Assembly: GCF_024166365.1 (NCBI RefSeq) | Contig: NC_064831.1 | Span: forward strand, 29,068,768-29,132,767 | Length of the DNA stretch: 64,000 nt | Reading direction: 5' to 3' | From: Elephas maximus indicus | Taxonomy: Eukaryota > Chordata > Mammalia > Proboscidea > Elephantidae | Shown: positions 24,759 to 35,416 of the stretch, one piece after another | How the letters are laid out: each line of letters opens with the position of its first letter | Position numbering within the stretch: the stretch's first letter is position 1 | The notes under the pieces: generated by a model | The model's input: only the letters and a program-made list of their open reading frames with translations | Told to the model about the DNA's origin: nothing | Database searches by the model: none | Position numbers and translations under genes: made by a program

Positions 24759-24938
24759 AACTGATCCTGATCCAATTCATGGTGACCCCATGTGAGACAA
24801 AGTGGAACTGTACTCCATAGGGTTTTCAATGGCTGAGTTTTGAAAAGCAGATCTCCAGGCTTTTCTTTTCAGGCACCTCTGAGTGGACTCTAACCTTCAG
24901 CCTTTCCGATAGCAACCATACGAGTTAACCTGTTGCAC
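24759..24938 (-). repeat. AfroSINE, long form, antisense
   Basis: Contains ccatagggttttcaatggct, the middle block aaaagcagatctccaggctt and a degraded head. TSD cactcacag (24750-24758) and cattcacag (24939-24947). Confidence 0.83.
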
Positions 24939-25044
24939 CATTCACAGTTTATGCTAGTATCTAATACTCATTACCTTGTTATCTCTTATATTGACTTTAA
25001 CTGGATTTTTTTCTGTCCTCCTACAGAAGGAGCCTAGCTGACAC

Positions 25045-25455
25045 CTACTATCTTATTTTCCTGTGGCTGCTGCAACAAATACCACAAAATGGATGGCTTA
25101 TAACAACAGAAATGTATTATCTCAAAGTTCTGGAGGTCACAAGTCCAAATGAGGATGTCAGCCATGTTGATTCCTTCTGAGGGCTCTGAGAAAGAAACTG
25201 TTCCATTCCTCTCTCCTGGCTGCTGGTGGCTTTGGGCATTCTTTGACTTACAGCCACAGTGTCACATGGCATCCATCCTCTGTCTCCCTGTCTCTGTGTA
25301 TCTTCTCCTCTTTTATAAGGACATCAGCCCTTACACTGCATGTCAACCTAACTGATAACATCTTCAAAGACCCTATTTCCAAACAACGTCACATTTACAG
25401 TTACAGGAATTAGGATTTCAACCTGTCTCTTTGGGGGACACAATTCAACCCTAAT
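25045..25455 (-). repeat. old mammalian repeat, LTR-like or L1-end-like
   Basis: Begins aataccacaaaatggatggc, continues ctcaaagttctggaggtcac, and ends gggggacacaattcaaccct. The same end layout recurs in the elements at 29733-30198 and 35417-36004, so these are probably related families. Confidence 0.5.
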
Positions 25456-25799
25456 GCCTACCATCTTTAATATTCAAATGTGAGTGTATTGCAAACTCGC
25501 TGTTATTCACCTGGCTTAGCTGACTGTGATTGCTTTGCTTGTATTCTCCACTGTCAGGGTGTATTCAGACAGGGAGGGTAACAAGAGTGTGCACTGTTTT
25601 TTTGAGAGACATCCTCCCAAGGCAAAGGAGCTCTAGGCTGAGTCAATAGGTTTAAGTGTGTATCATTTAAAGGGAGTGGGCAGGCTAAGGGCCTCTCTAG
25701 CAGGCAGAGGCTAGCCAGTTCACCATTTGGCAAGAGGGCTACAGCCCCTGACTGCTTTTAAAACACTGGGTCAGGAATTGACACTGGATATGTAATATT

Positions 25800-26265
25800 T
25801 CTTGAGGGCGGGCCCCTTACCTGGGCAAGGCCTGACGACTAGCGTAGGAAATAAGCACAAGACGGCGGGACTACTGAAGCGGATAACCCTGGGGCTATTT
25901 GTGTGGGCCTGGGATCCCGAACCTGGTAGATCCCGTCGTTGGTTCGGACGCTCCTGGGCCTTGGCCTCCGTCTCCCGAGGGCACCCCTGTGGTCCCTTTC
26001 TCGGCTCTGATGGGTCGGGGAAGGAACCACGTAGCTGGCTTGCCCTAGGCTGTCTATGACGCAGGTGGGCGGGGACCCAAGGCACCCGCCTGCCCCAGCA
26101 GAGGTAGCCGATGGCGCACCGAAGCCGCTGTGCCTCCTGAAACCTGAAGGGGCGGCGCTCGGACCGAGAGGCCTAAAGACCCCCGCAGACCTTCCGCACT
26201 AGGCTGCGGTCTGAACCCGGATGTGCGCCCGGCAGCAGGGTGCGAGAACGTCCACGAGGGTGGGA
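25800..26265. promoter_or_regulatory. CpG island, candidate host promoter
   Basis: I count about 36 CpG dinucleotides in roughly 460 bp at about 60% G+C, close to the number expected without CpG loss. It contains GC-box-like gggcggg words at about 25807 and 26068. Everything around it outside L1 5' ends is CpG-poor. A strong donor-like CAG/GTATGT lies downstream on the + strand, with GT at 26300-26301, so this could be a non-coding first exon. Open frames on both strands (25802-26059 +, 25771-26085 -) look unlike any protein I know. Confidence 0.6.
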
Positions 26266-27379
26266 CATATTGAGAGCCAGGCTGCTGACTGAGGGCCAGG
26301 TATGTTCCATGTGGGACTAGAAGGCAGGCCTTCCTGAAGCTGAGCAGGAGAGGTCAGGTTCATGACCCCACAGCCTCTAGCCTGGTTCTGGAATTGGCCC
26401 AACCTGCCTCATGGAGATCAGCCTCACAGAGCCATAGGGGGGCTGTCAGTGCCCCAGCGCAAGACCCCAGAAACAATGCATTCTCACCCAGGCCCTGTTA
26501 CCCCTTCTACAGGGCAATAAACACAGGACCCAAGGGGCAAGAAACAGGGTTAGGAAGCTGATGTGCAACCAGCCTCAGAGAACGTGCCTATTTTCCTGAA
26601 GAAGTGTCCTTGGGGAAAGGTATCTTGTCATGCATATGTTTTCATGCCAGTTTTTTCAAACCACAGCTCAAATCCCTCAAAAATGTGTAGCTTAAAAAAG
26701 TTCAAAATGTGGTTTGTGGGGTTCTACTTGAACCTAAATCAGTGATGGCGGTGGACCGGCAGCTGGGAGAGACTGAAGAGAAGCTTCTGAGTTTGCTTCT
26801 TAGAGCTATCCCTACTTCCAAAGCAAGTGAGGCTAGTTCCTCTATGTAAAAGCACTCCCCACCCTCTTCCACCCCAAAAACAGTTTCATGTAAAACTTTC
26901 CCACTTGCCTGGATGAGAAAAACATCTTTAATACAGTTGTACAAATGTGATTTCCTCACTGGTGAATATCACATTTTTGTGGATTCACAAAAAATAAAAT
27001 TCTTTTTCCTTTTGGCTGAAAATTGCTTATGAAAAGGAAAAGCAGTTTTGGTTTTTGGTGCTTTCTTTCCCAAGCAGGACATGATTTTTTTTGGTGGGGA
27101 GGAACCACCTCTGGGATACACAGGCAATTTTCACCTGCAACTACTTTGGTTTCGCACTAAATTTCCCATTTGGACAAGGAAAGCCAGAGCTTACCTGGTG
27201 AACTGGTAAAAATTTTATCCTGGATCAAATTCACTAGGGCCTATCAAGCTTTCAGCCATAGAGGAACTTTCCACAGGAGCCAGGAACCACAAAGAAATTA
27301 ACCCTTCTGCCATCAAATGGGATTTTAAAAAAAAGAAACAAAAAAGTCAAATTCTCTGAAGCCAAACTGAGAGCAAACC
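26266..27379. other. unassigned sequence downstream of the CpG island
   Basis: No named repeat recognised over about 1.1 kb, which is unusual in this window. An 85-codon antisense frame (26702-26959) has no known motif. If the CpG island is a promoter, this would be first-intron or upstream sequence. Confidence 0.4.
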
Positions 27380-27466
27380 ACGTCCTCCTAGGGCCCAACT
27401 CTGCCGCTGTTGGTGGCATTGGTTCCCAGACGTCCTCCTAGGGCCCAACTCTGCCGCTGTTGGTGG
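27380..27466 (+). repeat. two-copy tandem repeat, 50-bp period
   Basis: A 37-bp string beginning acgtcctcctagggcccaac occurs at 27380-27416 and again, identical, at 27430-27466. The 13-bp linker before the second copy (catt ggttcccag) is not repeated. Likely a local duplication. Confidence 0.9.
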
Positions 27467-27773
27467 GGTTGGCTTCTGTGTCCTCCTTCCTCAGCCGGGC
27501 TGCCAAGACACTGTGCTGCTATCCCTCCAGGACAGCCCTCAGCCTCCTCCACCCCACCTCCTGACAAATCCACAGGCGAGATTAAGGGCAGTGAGGTACA
27601 TTCCTATTCGGGGCAAATGATCCTTTCTCTCACATTAAATTTTTGTTTTCTGAGTTTTGGTGAATTCCTTTTTTTCATAGACACCTTTGCTCATTGTGTT
27701 ATTGAAGAGGAAGAGGGCCTACGTACCAGTGAGAAGCTCCAGAGGGACCTTCAGGGGCTATTGGCGAGAATAA

Positions 27774-27830
27774 AGAGTACGGTTGCTGTGAGTCGGAATC
27801 CACTCAAAGGCAATGGGTTTGGGTTTTGTC
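27774..27830 (+). repeat. AfroSINE 3'-tail remnant
   Basis: Only the tail remains: tgctgtgagtcggaatccac, tcaaaggcaatgggtttggg. Head and body are missing. Confidence 0.7.
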
Positions 27831-27924
27831 TTGGTGCCTAGCGCCATTTTGCAGTGAAATTGAAGCGGAAGTCAGTGGTATGGCCCTGAATGCATTAATC
27901 CACTAGTCCTGCTGCCTAAGCTGA

Positions 27925-27990
27925 CTGGCAACCTCCCTGGTGTCAGTTTTCTTATCTATAAAATGGGGATAATACAGTGGAGTTGCTGCT
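27925..27990 (+). repeat. MIR core fragment, sense
   Basis: The text gtcagttttcttatctataa and atggggataat matches the MIR core. Confidence 0.6.
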
Positions 27991-28439
27991 GAGGAAGGCA
28001 GCAAGGGAATTGGGTTCCACAGTGTATACATAAGGCAAAAAACATGTACAATCAAAATTGTCCCTGAGAATCTCCAGCCTGGAACAGAACGATTTCTCTG
28101 CTTGAGCACCAGATGAAGAAGATGGCTTGCGTTCAGGGGCCACATTGGAGGAGGCTGTGTCTGTCTGTTTTTCTCTCTCTCTTTCTGGGTGGAGCACTCG
28201 CCCTGTAGGAACCCTGAAGGAACAGGGGAGTCACAGCTCATGCTGGGGCTGCTCATTCCTGAAGGGAACAGTGCCACTATCTCCTGTCTCTCCCCCTCCC
28301 TAGCACCCATCCCACCTGCCAGAGATTCTTTAAGGAATTCAACTAAGTTACATACATGTGCAACTCATTAATGCCTGTGTATGTGCAGAGAGAGAGAATG
28401 GTTTTGTTTATGAATTTGGGAATAATGATGACAATGATT

Positions 28440-28580
28440 TATACTTCCCTAGTGTTTTAGGGATCATAAGACACTTTCATATATCTATCATCCATTTTAT
28501 TTTCACACCAATCCCGAGGTAATTATTGTTACTTTCATTTCACAGATGAAAGTGGTGAGGTTCATAGAGGCCAGCTGGGA
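28440..28580 (-). repeat. MIR fragment, antisense
   Basis: The strings ccattttattttcacaccaa and tttcatttcacagatgaaag, preceded by cacttt catatatct, form the complement of the MIR 3' half. Confidence 0.68.
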
Positions 28581-28999
28581 CGGGGACCCTGTTACAGGTG
28601 ATACCAAGGACCGGGATCCTTTCCCACCCTCAGGTATCTGCAAAGAAGCATGCCCGGTCTCAGGCTGTATATAGAGACAGACAATAATGAGATTCCAAAC
28701 CAGCCAACCTTGAGCGGCCATTCCATCCAAAGGTTTTGTCCTCATGATTGAAAACTGATTGAATTTGTAGCCACTGTATCCACTGTCATAGCCTCTGGTG
28801 CATTTACGACATGGAAACCTAAAAAAAGTTCCTGCCCTTCCCGGTTCATTGGTTAATACATAATATCGATACCAGATGCACTTCTATGCTATAACTGTGG
28901 GGAACTGATAATTCTTACAATGGTTTGGCACTTAAGTGCCTGATCTTTTATTTCACTCTCTAACCTGAGAACTGTGAGCATAACACTGAAATGATTTCA
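28581..28999. other. unassigned sequence, no gene seen
   Basis: No repeat or exon recognised. Confidence 0.35.
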
Positions 29000-29600
29000 A
29001 TTTCAGTAATATTTATAATTGCAAAAACTTGGAAACAAACAAAATCCAACCACAGGCCATACATAGAAGATAATTTATGATGAGTATATTTTTTTTATAT
29101 AGAATGGAGTATAGGTACTAACATTTAAAAAAGAAACAAGTTGTAGAAGACTGTTTATTGGTATGGAAAAACATTCGTGACGACAGAATAAACAGCATGT
29201 TCTCAGGTTTATAATTTTTTTTTTAATTATGTGTAGTATATGTACATGCCAGAGAAAGGACTAAAAAAAAAAAGAAATCGGTTGCCTTCGAGTTGATTCT
29301 GATTCATAGCAACCCCATGTGTGTCAGAGTAGAACTGTGCTTGATAGGATTTTCAATGGCTGATTTGTTGGAAGTAGATCTTTTTTAGATCACCAGGCCT
29401 TTCTTCTGAGGCGCCTCTAGATAGGCTTGAACTGACAAATTTCATTTAGCAGCCTAGAATGTAAACTGTTTTTTCTATTCAGGGACTCTAGGAAAGGATT
29501 AGAAGGCTACAACCAGATAGTGAAATTACAGAGAATTTTTGTTTTATATTTGTCCGTTTCTGTGTTTCTCAAGTTTTCTATATTGAGGATGCCTTCATTT
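29000..29600 (+). mobile_element. old L1 3' fragment with nested SINE
   Basis: Left part: aattgcaaaaacttggaaac, ccatacatagaagataattt, tatagaatggagtatagg, the diverged end of L1 ORF2. The right part after the SINE (29495-29600) looks like L1 3'UTR. The SINE occupies 29268-29491. Confidence 0.6.
29268..29491 (-). repeat. AfroSINE, long form, antisense
   Basis: Tail (ggttgccttcgagttgattc), gtcagagtagaactgtgctt, the middle block (ccaggcctttcttctgaggc) and a degraded head. Likely TSD: gaaaggact before and gaaaggatt after. Confidence 0.85.
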
Positions 29601-29732
29601 TGAAATCAGGGAGGGGAAGTGTTACTACATGACAAGTCAATACCTTCATATTGTACAAATCTTTAGGCACATGTGTAAAGATTTTTTCTGGGTCCCAGTT
29701 AGATTCCAGGCAGATCATTGTCAAAGCCCTGT

Positions 29733-30198
29733 GTTAGTCATCTAGTGCTGTTGTAACAGAAATACCACAAGTGGATGGCTTTAACAAAGAGAAATTTATG
29801 CTCTCACAGTCTGGTAGGTTACAAGTCTAAATTCAGGGTGTCAGCTCCAGGGGATGGTTTTCTCTCTCTGTTAACTCTGGAGGAAGATTCCTTGTCATCA
29901 TTCTTCCCCTGGTCAAGGAGCTTCTCAGCGCAGGAACCTCAGGTCCAAAGGACGTGATCTGCTCCTGGCCCTGCTTTCTTGGTGGTATGAGGTCCCCATG
30001 TCTCTCTACTTGCTTCTCCCTTTTATATCTCAAAAGAGATTGGCTTAAGACACTAATCTTGTATGCCTCATCCATATAACTGCTGCTAATCCATCTTATT
30101 ACATCATGGTGACAGGATTTACAACACATAGGGAAATCACATCAGATGATAAAATGGTAGACAGTCATACAAGGGAACCATGACCTAGCCAAGTTGGC
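29733..30198 (-). repeat. LTR-like interspersed repeat (TG...CA family), antisense, incomplete
   Basis: Shares ctagtgctgttgtaacagaa, ataccacaagtggatggctt, ggaacctcaggtcca and cctagccaagttgg with the element at 35417-36004. In sense (minus), an AATAAA-like word lies shortly before the 3' end, as in a solo LTR. No coding sequence. Confidence 0.6.
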
Positions 30199-30282
30199 AA
30201 ATACTATGGAAGGATACAATTCCATCCATGACACCTCCCCAATGTACCACAATAGGGAAAGATTCTTTTCCCTCAAACTTCT

Positions 30283-30491
30283 TTTTAAAAAAATCAAACC
30301 AGCTGCCGTTGAGTTGATTCCAACTCATGGCAATCTCATGCATGCCAGAGTAGAACTGTGCTCTACAGAATTTTCAAGGCTGTGACCTTTCAGAAGCAGA
30401 TTGCCAGGCCTGTCTTCCAAGGCACATCTGGGTGGGTTCAAATTGCCAGCCTCTTGGTTAGTAGCAAAGCATTTACACCACCCAAGAACTC
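30283..30491 (-). repeat. AfroSINE, long form, antisense
   Basis: Tail, body (ccagagtagaactgtgctct), the middle block (cagaagcagattgccaggcc) and head are present. Perfect TSD caaacttct at 30274-30282 and 30492-30500. Confidence 0.88.
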
Positions 30492-30500
30492 CAAACTTCT

Positions 30501-31312
30501 CTATAGAAGGTTGGAATTTTCCCCCGTAAAAGGACATGTTAAGCCAAGTAAAAACTTCCATACAACTAATGTGTCTATTTCTGTCTTACATTTTCCTTCT
30601 TCGGTAAGGTGAACTGTGTATGAGAAAATGGGGATTTAAAGTATTAAAAAGAACTCACATGAGGAACGTAAAATGATGTGCTAAGTGAGCTTGTGTATAC
30701 GTGGAAGGGAAGATCGGGAAGGCGTTGACTTGAATCACCCATAGAATTACCTGTTTCCACTCACTATGAATGGGTCAGCTGCCCTTTAATGGTGATGTAA
30801 GTTTAAAACACCGTGATTTTCTTCTAGTTATCTGAATTGAAGAATTGCAACAAAACCCTATAAGTATCTGTATTTACATAATTTGAATTTTTAGTAGCTC
30901 TTCCAGTAGCTCTTTTAAAAAGCAATATCGGTTGTTTGTACCTGAAATTTAAACAATCGGCTTTAGCAAAATAAGATTGATTTTTATATTCTACAGTGCT
31001 TATAACATAAAAAGCTTTCTACAAATTCCAAAAAAACACTGTATTTTTAGAAATAACCATAATCCTTACTTCCAGGGAAAGAAATCTGTGGTATGTATGG
31101 CCTTTTGAATTTTTTTTTTAATGGATGTGAGTTTGAGGATTTTTACACTAAATTTAAAGTTGTAATCTGTTAAGGTTCCTACGATAAAAAACCCCTAAAG
31201 AAATGTTCTGTTCTGGCTATTCTGTCTCTATTAAGACTTCACAATGTTCATCATTCCAGTGATCAAAAATATACAATGGCCCTTTAAAAAAAAATTTTGA
31301 AGATGAGTATTT
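30501..31312. other. unassigned sequence, no gene seen
   Basis: AT-rich, no recognisable repeat or exon. It ends at an A-tract/T-tract junction. Confidence 0.35.
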
Positions 31313-31313
31313 C

Positions 31314-31342
31314 AAAAAAAAAAAAAATTTTTTTTTTTTTTT
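31314..31342. repeat. A-tract/T-tract junction
   Basis: About 14 A followed directly by about 15 T, then the SINE at 31343. Comparable A/T junctions occur at 15264-15292 and 19941-19962. Confidence 0.9.
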
Positions 31343-31499
31343 AGTGGCATAGTGGTTAAGTGTTACACCTGTTAACCAAAAGGTTTGCGGTTCAAATCCA
31401 CCAGGTACTCCTTGGAGACTCTATGGGGCAGTTCTACCCTGTCCAACAGGGCTGCTATGAGTTGGACTTGAAGGCAAGAGTTTGTTTGTTTTTTTTTTA
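31343..31499 (+). repeat. AfroSINE, short form, first head bases replaced by poly(T)
   Basis: Sense head from gtggcatagtggttaagtgt, T-arm-like gttcaaatcc, body and tail to a T-rich end. The usual aaaccctg start is missing, and a T-tract sits in its place. Confidence 0.88.
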
Positions 31500-32129
31500 A
31501 TTGCATGTTTAAGTGCACAGAATTATTGAAAAGAAATTTTTTAAATTGTTCGAAATCCCACTACCCAGGCAAAAATAAAGTGGATATTTTGATGTGTTTC
31601 TTTTGTGTTATTCTGTAACCATCTACCTTCTATCTATTTGGTTCAACTTGCTTTCACCAATGTCAGGTGCAAATACAATGGTGTATCCAATTTTTAAAAA
31701 TTATTCAGTAGATAGAGAAAACACACACACACACACACACACATACACGAACAGTATTTCTTTCTTATATTAACCAGGAACTCTGGCATTACTTCAGTCA
31801 AAAAGAAAGCTCATTCCTTCTCTGGAGTTGGCTCATTCCATGACTACTGTTGTCTTGGTCACTGATACACAAGGTCACACATAAACACAGCCCCTTGCCC
31901 CCGTCCAATGGGACCATGACAAGCCACTGCTCTCCTGTGTCCTGTCCCTATTGGTTTAGATACTTGCGTACTTGGGTTGCAAGGTTCCAGTTCTTTTAGG
32001 TCTGACAGGCTCAGCCTTTGCTCCCTGTTTCAAGATGGCTGAGTTGACTGCCCCACATTCTGGGCCGGACTCAGCTCTCTTTCGTGAACTCTTGGGCTCT
32101 GACATGAGCCTTGTTCAATGACTGCTGAA
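31500..32129. other. unassigned sequence with (CA)n microsatellite
   Basis: A perfect (AC) run lies at 31721-31742. Otherwise nothing recognised. Confidence 0.45.
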
Positions 32130-32411
32130 AATTCCACCATATAGGCATATGATGATTTATTCAACCTTTCTCTTCTTATTGGATATTTAAGGGGGTCATT
32201 TCTATTTTTCCCTAGTATTATAAATAACTGTAATGAACATCTTCATTATGTCTTTGAACACATCTCTGATTAAAAACGTATGGTGTTTTAAAAAGTTCTG
32301 TCATACATACTGTCAAGTTGCTTAGTTGAATCACCTAAGAGTGTCCATCTCACCCAACCTCTTATCAGTGTTCACTTTTATCATAAAAAGCAAACTTTGC
32401 TAATTGTACAC
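32130..32411 (-). mobile_element. old L1, antisense (left part of an interrupted copy)
   Basis: tattataaataactgtaatg and aaagcaaactttgctaattg resemble the complement of the L1 3' region. The text resumes at 34155 (ttattgctttgatttgcatt), after the younger insertion. Confidence 0.5.
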
Positions 32412-32420
32412 TTGAAAACG

Positions 32421-34146
32421 ATTTTTTTAATCTTTTTTTGTATTATTATGCTTTAAGTGAGGGTTAAAGTTCAAGTCAGTTTCTCATACAAAAACTTACA
32501 CACACATTGTTATGTGACCCTAGTTGCCCTCCCTACAATGTGACAGCATACTCCTTTTCTCCACCATGTATTTCCCATGTCCGTTCAACCAGCTCCTGTC
32601 CCCTCCTCTGCCTTTTCACTTCACCTCCAGACAGGAGCTGCCCACATCTACTTGAGCTAAGGAGCACACTCCTCATCAGTGTTTTTCTGTGTCTTATAGT
32701 CCAGTCTAATCTTTGTCTTAAGAGTTGGCTTCAGGAGTGGTTTTAGTTTTGGGCTAACAGACAGCCTGGGGGCCATGAACTCTGGGGTCCCTCCAGTCTC
32801 AATCAGACCATTAAGTCTGGTCTTTTTACTAGAATTTGAGGTCTGCATCCCACTTTTCTCCCATTCCATCAGGGATTCTCTGCTGTGTTCTCTGCCAGGG
32901 CAGTCAGTGGTGGTACCCAGCCACCATCTAGTTCTTCTGGTCTCGGGCCGATGGAGTCTCTGGTTTATGTGACCCTTTCTTTCTCTTGGGCCCATATTTT
33001 CCTTGTGTCTTTGGTGTTCTTCATTCTCCTTTGCTCCAGGTAGGTTGAGACCAACCAATGCATCTTAGATGGTCGTTTGTTAGCTTTTAAGACCCCAGAC
33101 GCCACTCACCAAAGTGGGATGCAGAACGTTTTCTTAATAAGCTTTGTTATGTCAGTTGACCTAGATGTCCCCTGAAACCATGGTCCCCGGGCCCCCGCCC
33201 CTGCTACTCTGTCCTTCGAAGAGTTTGGTTGTATTCAGGAAATTTGTTAGCTTTTGGATTAGTCCAGTTGTGCTAACTTCCCCTGTATTGTGTGTTGTCC
33301 TTCCCTTTACCTAAAATAATTCTTGACTACTATCTAATTAGTGAGTACCCTCTCCATCCCTGTCTCCCCACCCTTGTAACCATCGAAGAATGTTTCTTTC
33401 TGCGTTTAAACCTTTTCTTGAGTTCTTATAATAGTGGTTGTCTTAGGCTGGGTTTTCTAGAGAAGCAAAAGCAGTAAAGTGTATAAATATATACAAAGAG
33501 AGATTTATATCAAGGAAATGGCTCACGTGATTGTAGAGGCTGAAATGTCCCAAGTCTGTGTATCAGGATGGAGGCTTCTCTAAATTCACGTAGCTGCAGG
33601 GGCTGGTGAACCCAAGATTGGCAGGTCAGAAAGTGGGGCTCCTGCTCTCAGGCTGTGAAGATCCACAAATCCCAAGATCTGCAGATAAGCTGATAACTCA
33701 AATCCCAAGAGCCAGAAGTCAGACAAACAGGAGGCAATGCAGGATCCACAGTAAGCAAAAAAGCCAGAATGTCTGCTTATATTTGGATGCAAGCCATATT
33801 CCCAAGGAAACTCCCTTTCAACTGATTGGCTACTCACAGCAGATTGGATCATGAGAGTGATCACACATAAACACTGAGAATCATGGCCCAGCCAAGTTGA
33901 CACACAATCTTAACCATCATAGTGGTCCCTTTGCGACTGACTAATTTCACTCAGCATAATGCCTTCCAGATTCCTCCATGTTATGAGATGTTTCACAGAT
34001 TCATTGTTGTTCTTTATCATCGCATAGTATTCCATTGTGTGAATACACCATAATTGTTTATCCTTTCATCCGTCGATGGGCACCTTGGTTGTTTCTATCT
34101 TTTTGCTATTGTAAACAGTGCTGCAGTGAACATGGGTGTCCATATA
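32421..34146 (-). mobile_element. 5'-truncated L1 (3'UTR and end of ORF2), antisense
   Basis: Poly(T) and the 3' terminus come first (tatgctttaagtgagggtta), then the 3'UTR with its stem-loop at 32803-32822, then the ORF2 end (gactgactaatttcactcag, gcatagtattccattgtg). Flanking short TSD: ttgaaaacg (32412-32420) and ttgaaaatg (34147-34155). Interrupted by a TG...CA element at 33439-33918. Confidence 0.85.
33439..33918 (-). repeat. LTR-like TG...CA element nested in L1 fragment
   Basis: On the plus strand it opens tgtcttaggctgggttttct and closes near cacacaatcttaaccatca. It is flanked by an 8-bp duplication, atagtggt, at 33431-33438 and 33919-33926. The outermost boundaries are uncertain by 1-2 bases. 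TG/CA ends and about 480 bp suggest a solo LTR, but the duplication is longer than the 4-6 bp usual for LTRs. No coding sequence. Confidence 0.6.
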
Positions 34147-34154
34147 TTGAAAAT

Positions 34155-34325
34155 GCTGTGTTATTGCTTTGATTTGCATTATTTATTTTTGAACTTTAAA
34201 AAATATATTTGTCAGCTCTTTGTATGTTGTTTTTTCTGTGATATATGTGTTCCTGGGGCAAGGTAAACGTTTGTACCTTATATAATTGGAGATACTCAGA
34301 TTTATTAGAGCACCCTTATCAGCAC
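34155..34325 (-). mobile_element. old L1, antisense (right part of interrupted copy)
   Basis: Resumes the L1 complement cut at 32411. Strongly diverged. Confidence 0.45.
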
Positions 34326-34382
34326 CTAGGAGCCCCTGAGTGTGCAAATGGCTAATGTGCTCAGCTGCTAACAGAAAGGTTA
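34326..34382 (+). repeat. AfroSINE head only
   Basis: ggagcccctgagtgtgcaaa ... tgctcagctgctaacagaaa is the tRNA-like head. The body and tail are absent, replaced by the next element. I find no continuation after 34860. Confidence 0.65.
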
Positions 34383-34779
34383 TGTAATGATGTCATTCTC
34401 CATGATGTGACCAGATGTGATCAGCCAATCAGTTGGAAGGGGAGTTTCCTCAGCGATATGGCCTGCATCCCATGTGTAAGAACGATCTGGCAAAGCTTGC
34501 TTGTTTGCTCTGGATCCTGCATCTGGCTCATCATCATCTGACCTCCAGTTCTTGGGATTTGAACCAGCTGCCTGCCGTATTGCCTGCCAATCTTGGGATT
34601 CATCAGCCACCACAGCCTGTGAGTCAATGGCCTGCTATATTACCTGCCTGTCTTGGGTTCATCAGTCCCTGCAGCTATGTGACTCAGGAGAAGCCTCCAG
34701 CATGACGACTGACCCACAGACTTGGGTCTTGCCAGCCTCTACAACTGTGTGAGCTATTTCCTTAATATAAGTCTCTCTC

Positions 34780-34816
<37 letters not shown>

Positions 34817-34860
34817 TTCACTAGTTTTGCTTCTCTAGAGAACCCAGCCTAAGACATCTA
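34383..34860 (+). repeat. LTR-like element, opposite orientation to 33439-33918
   Basis: Contains cagccaatcagttggaaggg, gcctgcatccc, cttgggatt, a (TA)n tract at 34786-34815, and ends gagaacccagcctaagaca, the complement of the start of 33439-33918. The 5' end is uncertain. The two form an inverted pair about 0.5 kb apart. Confidence 0.6.
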
Positions 34861-35416
34861 AGGCATGTGGTTAATAATATAATTATTTCCATCTCTGCAA
34901 GAAACATATTCACCATACTCTTTTTGGCTATAGAGTTTGAGTACAATTTCTCCACTAACCATGCTCCTATTAATATGTAATACATGTCTATGTTGTTCTT
35001 GTTGTGAGGTGCCATTGGGATGATTCTGGCTCATGGCAGCCATATGTACAAGAGAAGGAAACACTGCCCAGTCCTGTGCCATCCTTACAATTCTTGCTAT
35101 CTTTGAGCCCATCGTTGCAGCCACTGTATCAATTCATCTTGTTGAGGATCTTCCTCTTTTTTGCTGACCCTGACTTTTACCTAGTATGATGTTATTCTCC
35201 AGAGATTGGTCCCTCCTGATAACATGTCCAAAGTACACAAGATGAAGTCTCACCATCCTCCCTTCCAAGGAGAATTCTGCTGTGCTTCCTTTAAGACAGA
35301 TTTGTTAGTCCTTCTGGTAGTCATGATATATTCAGTATTTTTCACCAACATCATAATTCAAAGACATCAATTCTTTTTTGGTCTTCCTTATTCATTGTCC
35401 AGCTTTCCCATGCATA

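Noticed and set aside
25771..26085. Overlapping open frames of 85-104 codons on both strands
   Set aside because: They sit in the CpG island, where stop codons are rare by composition. No known domain, and both strands are open.
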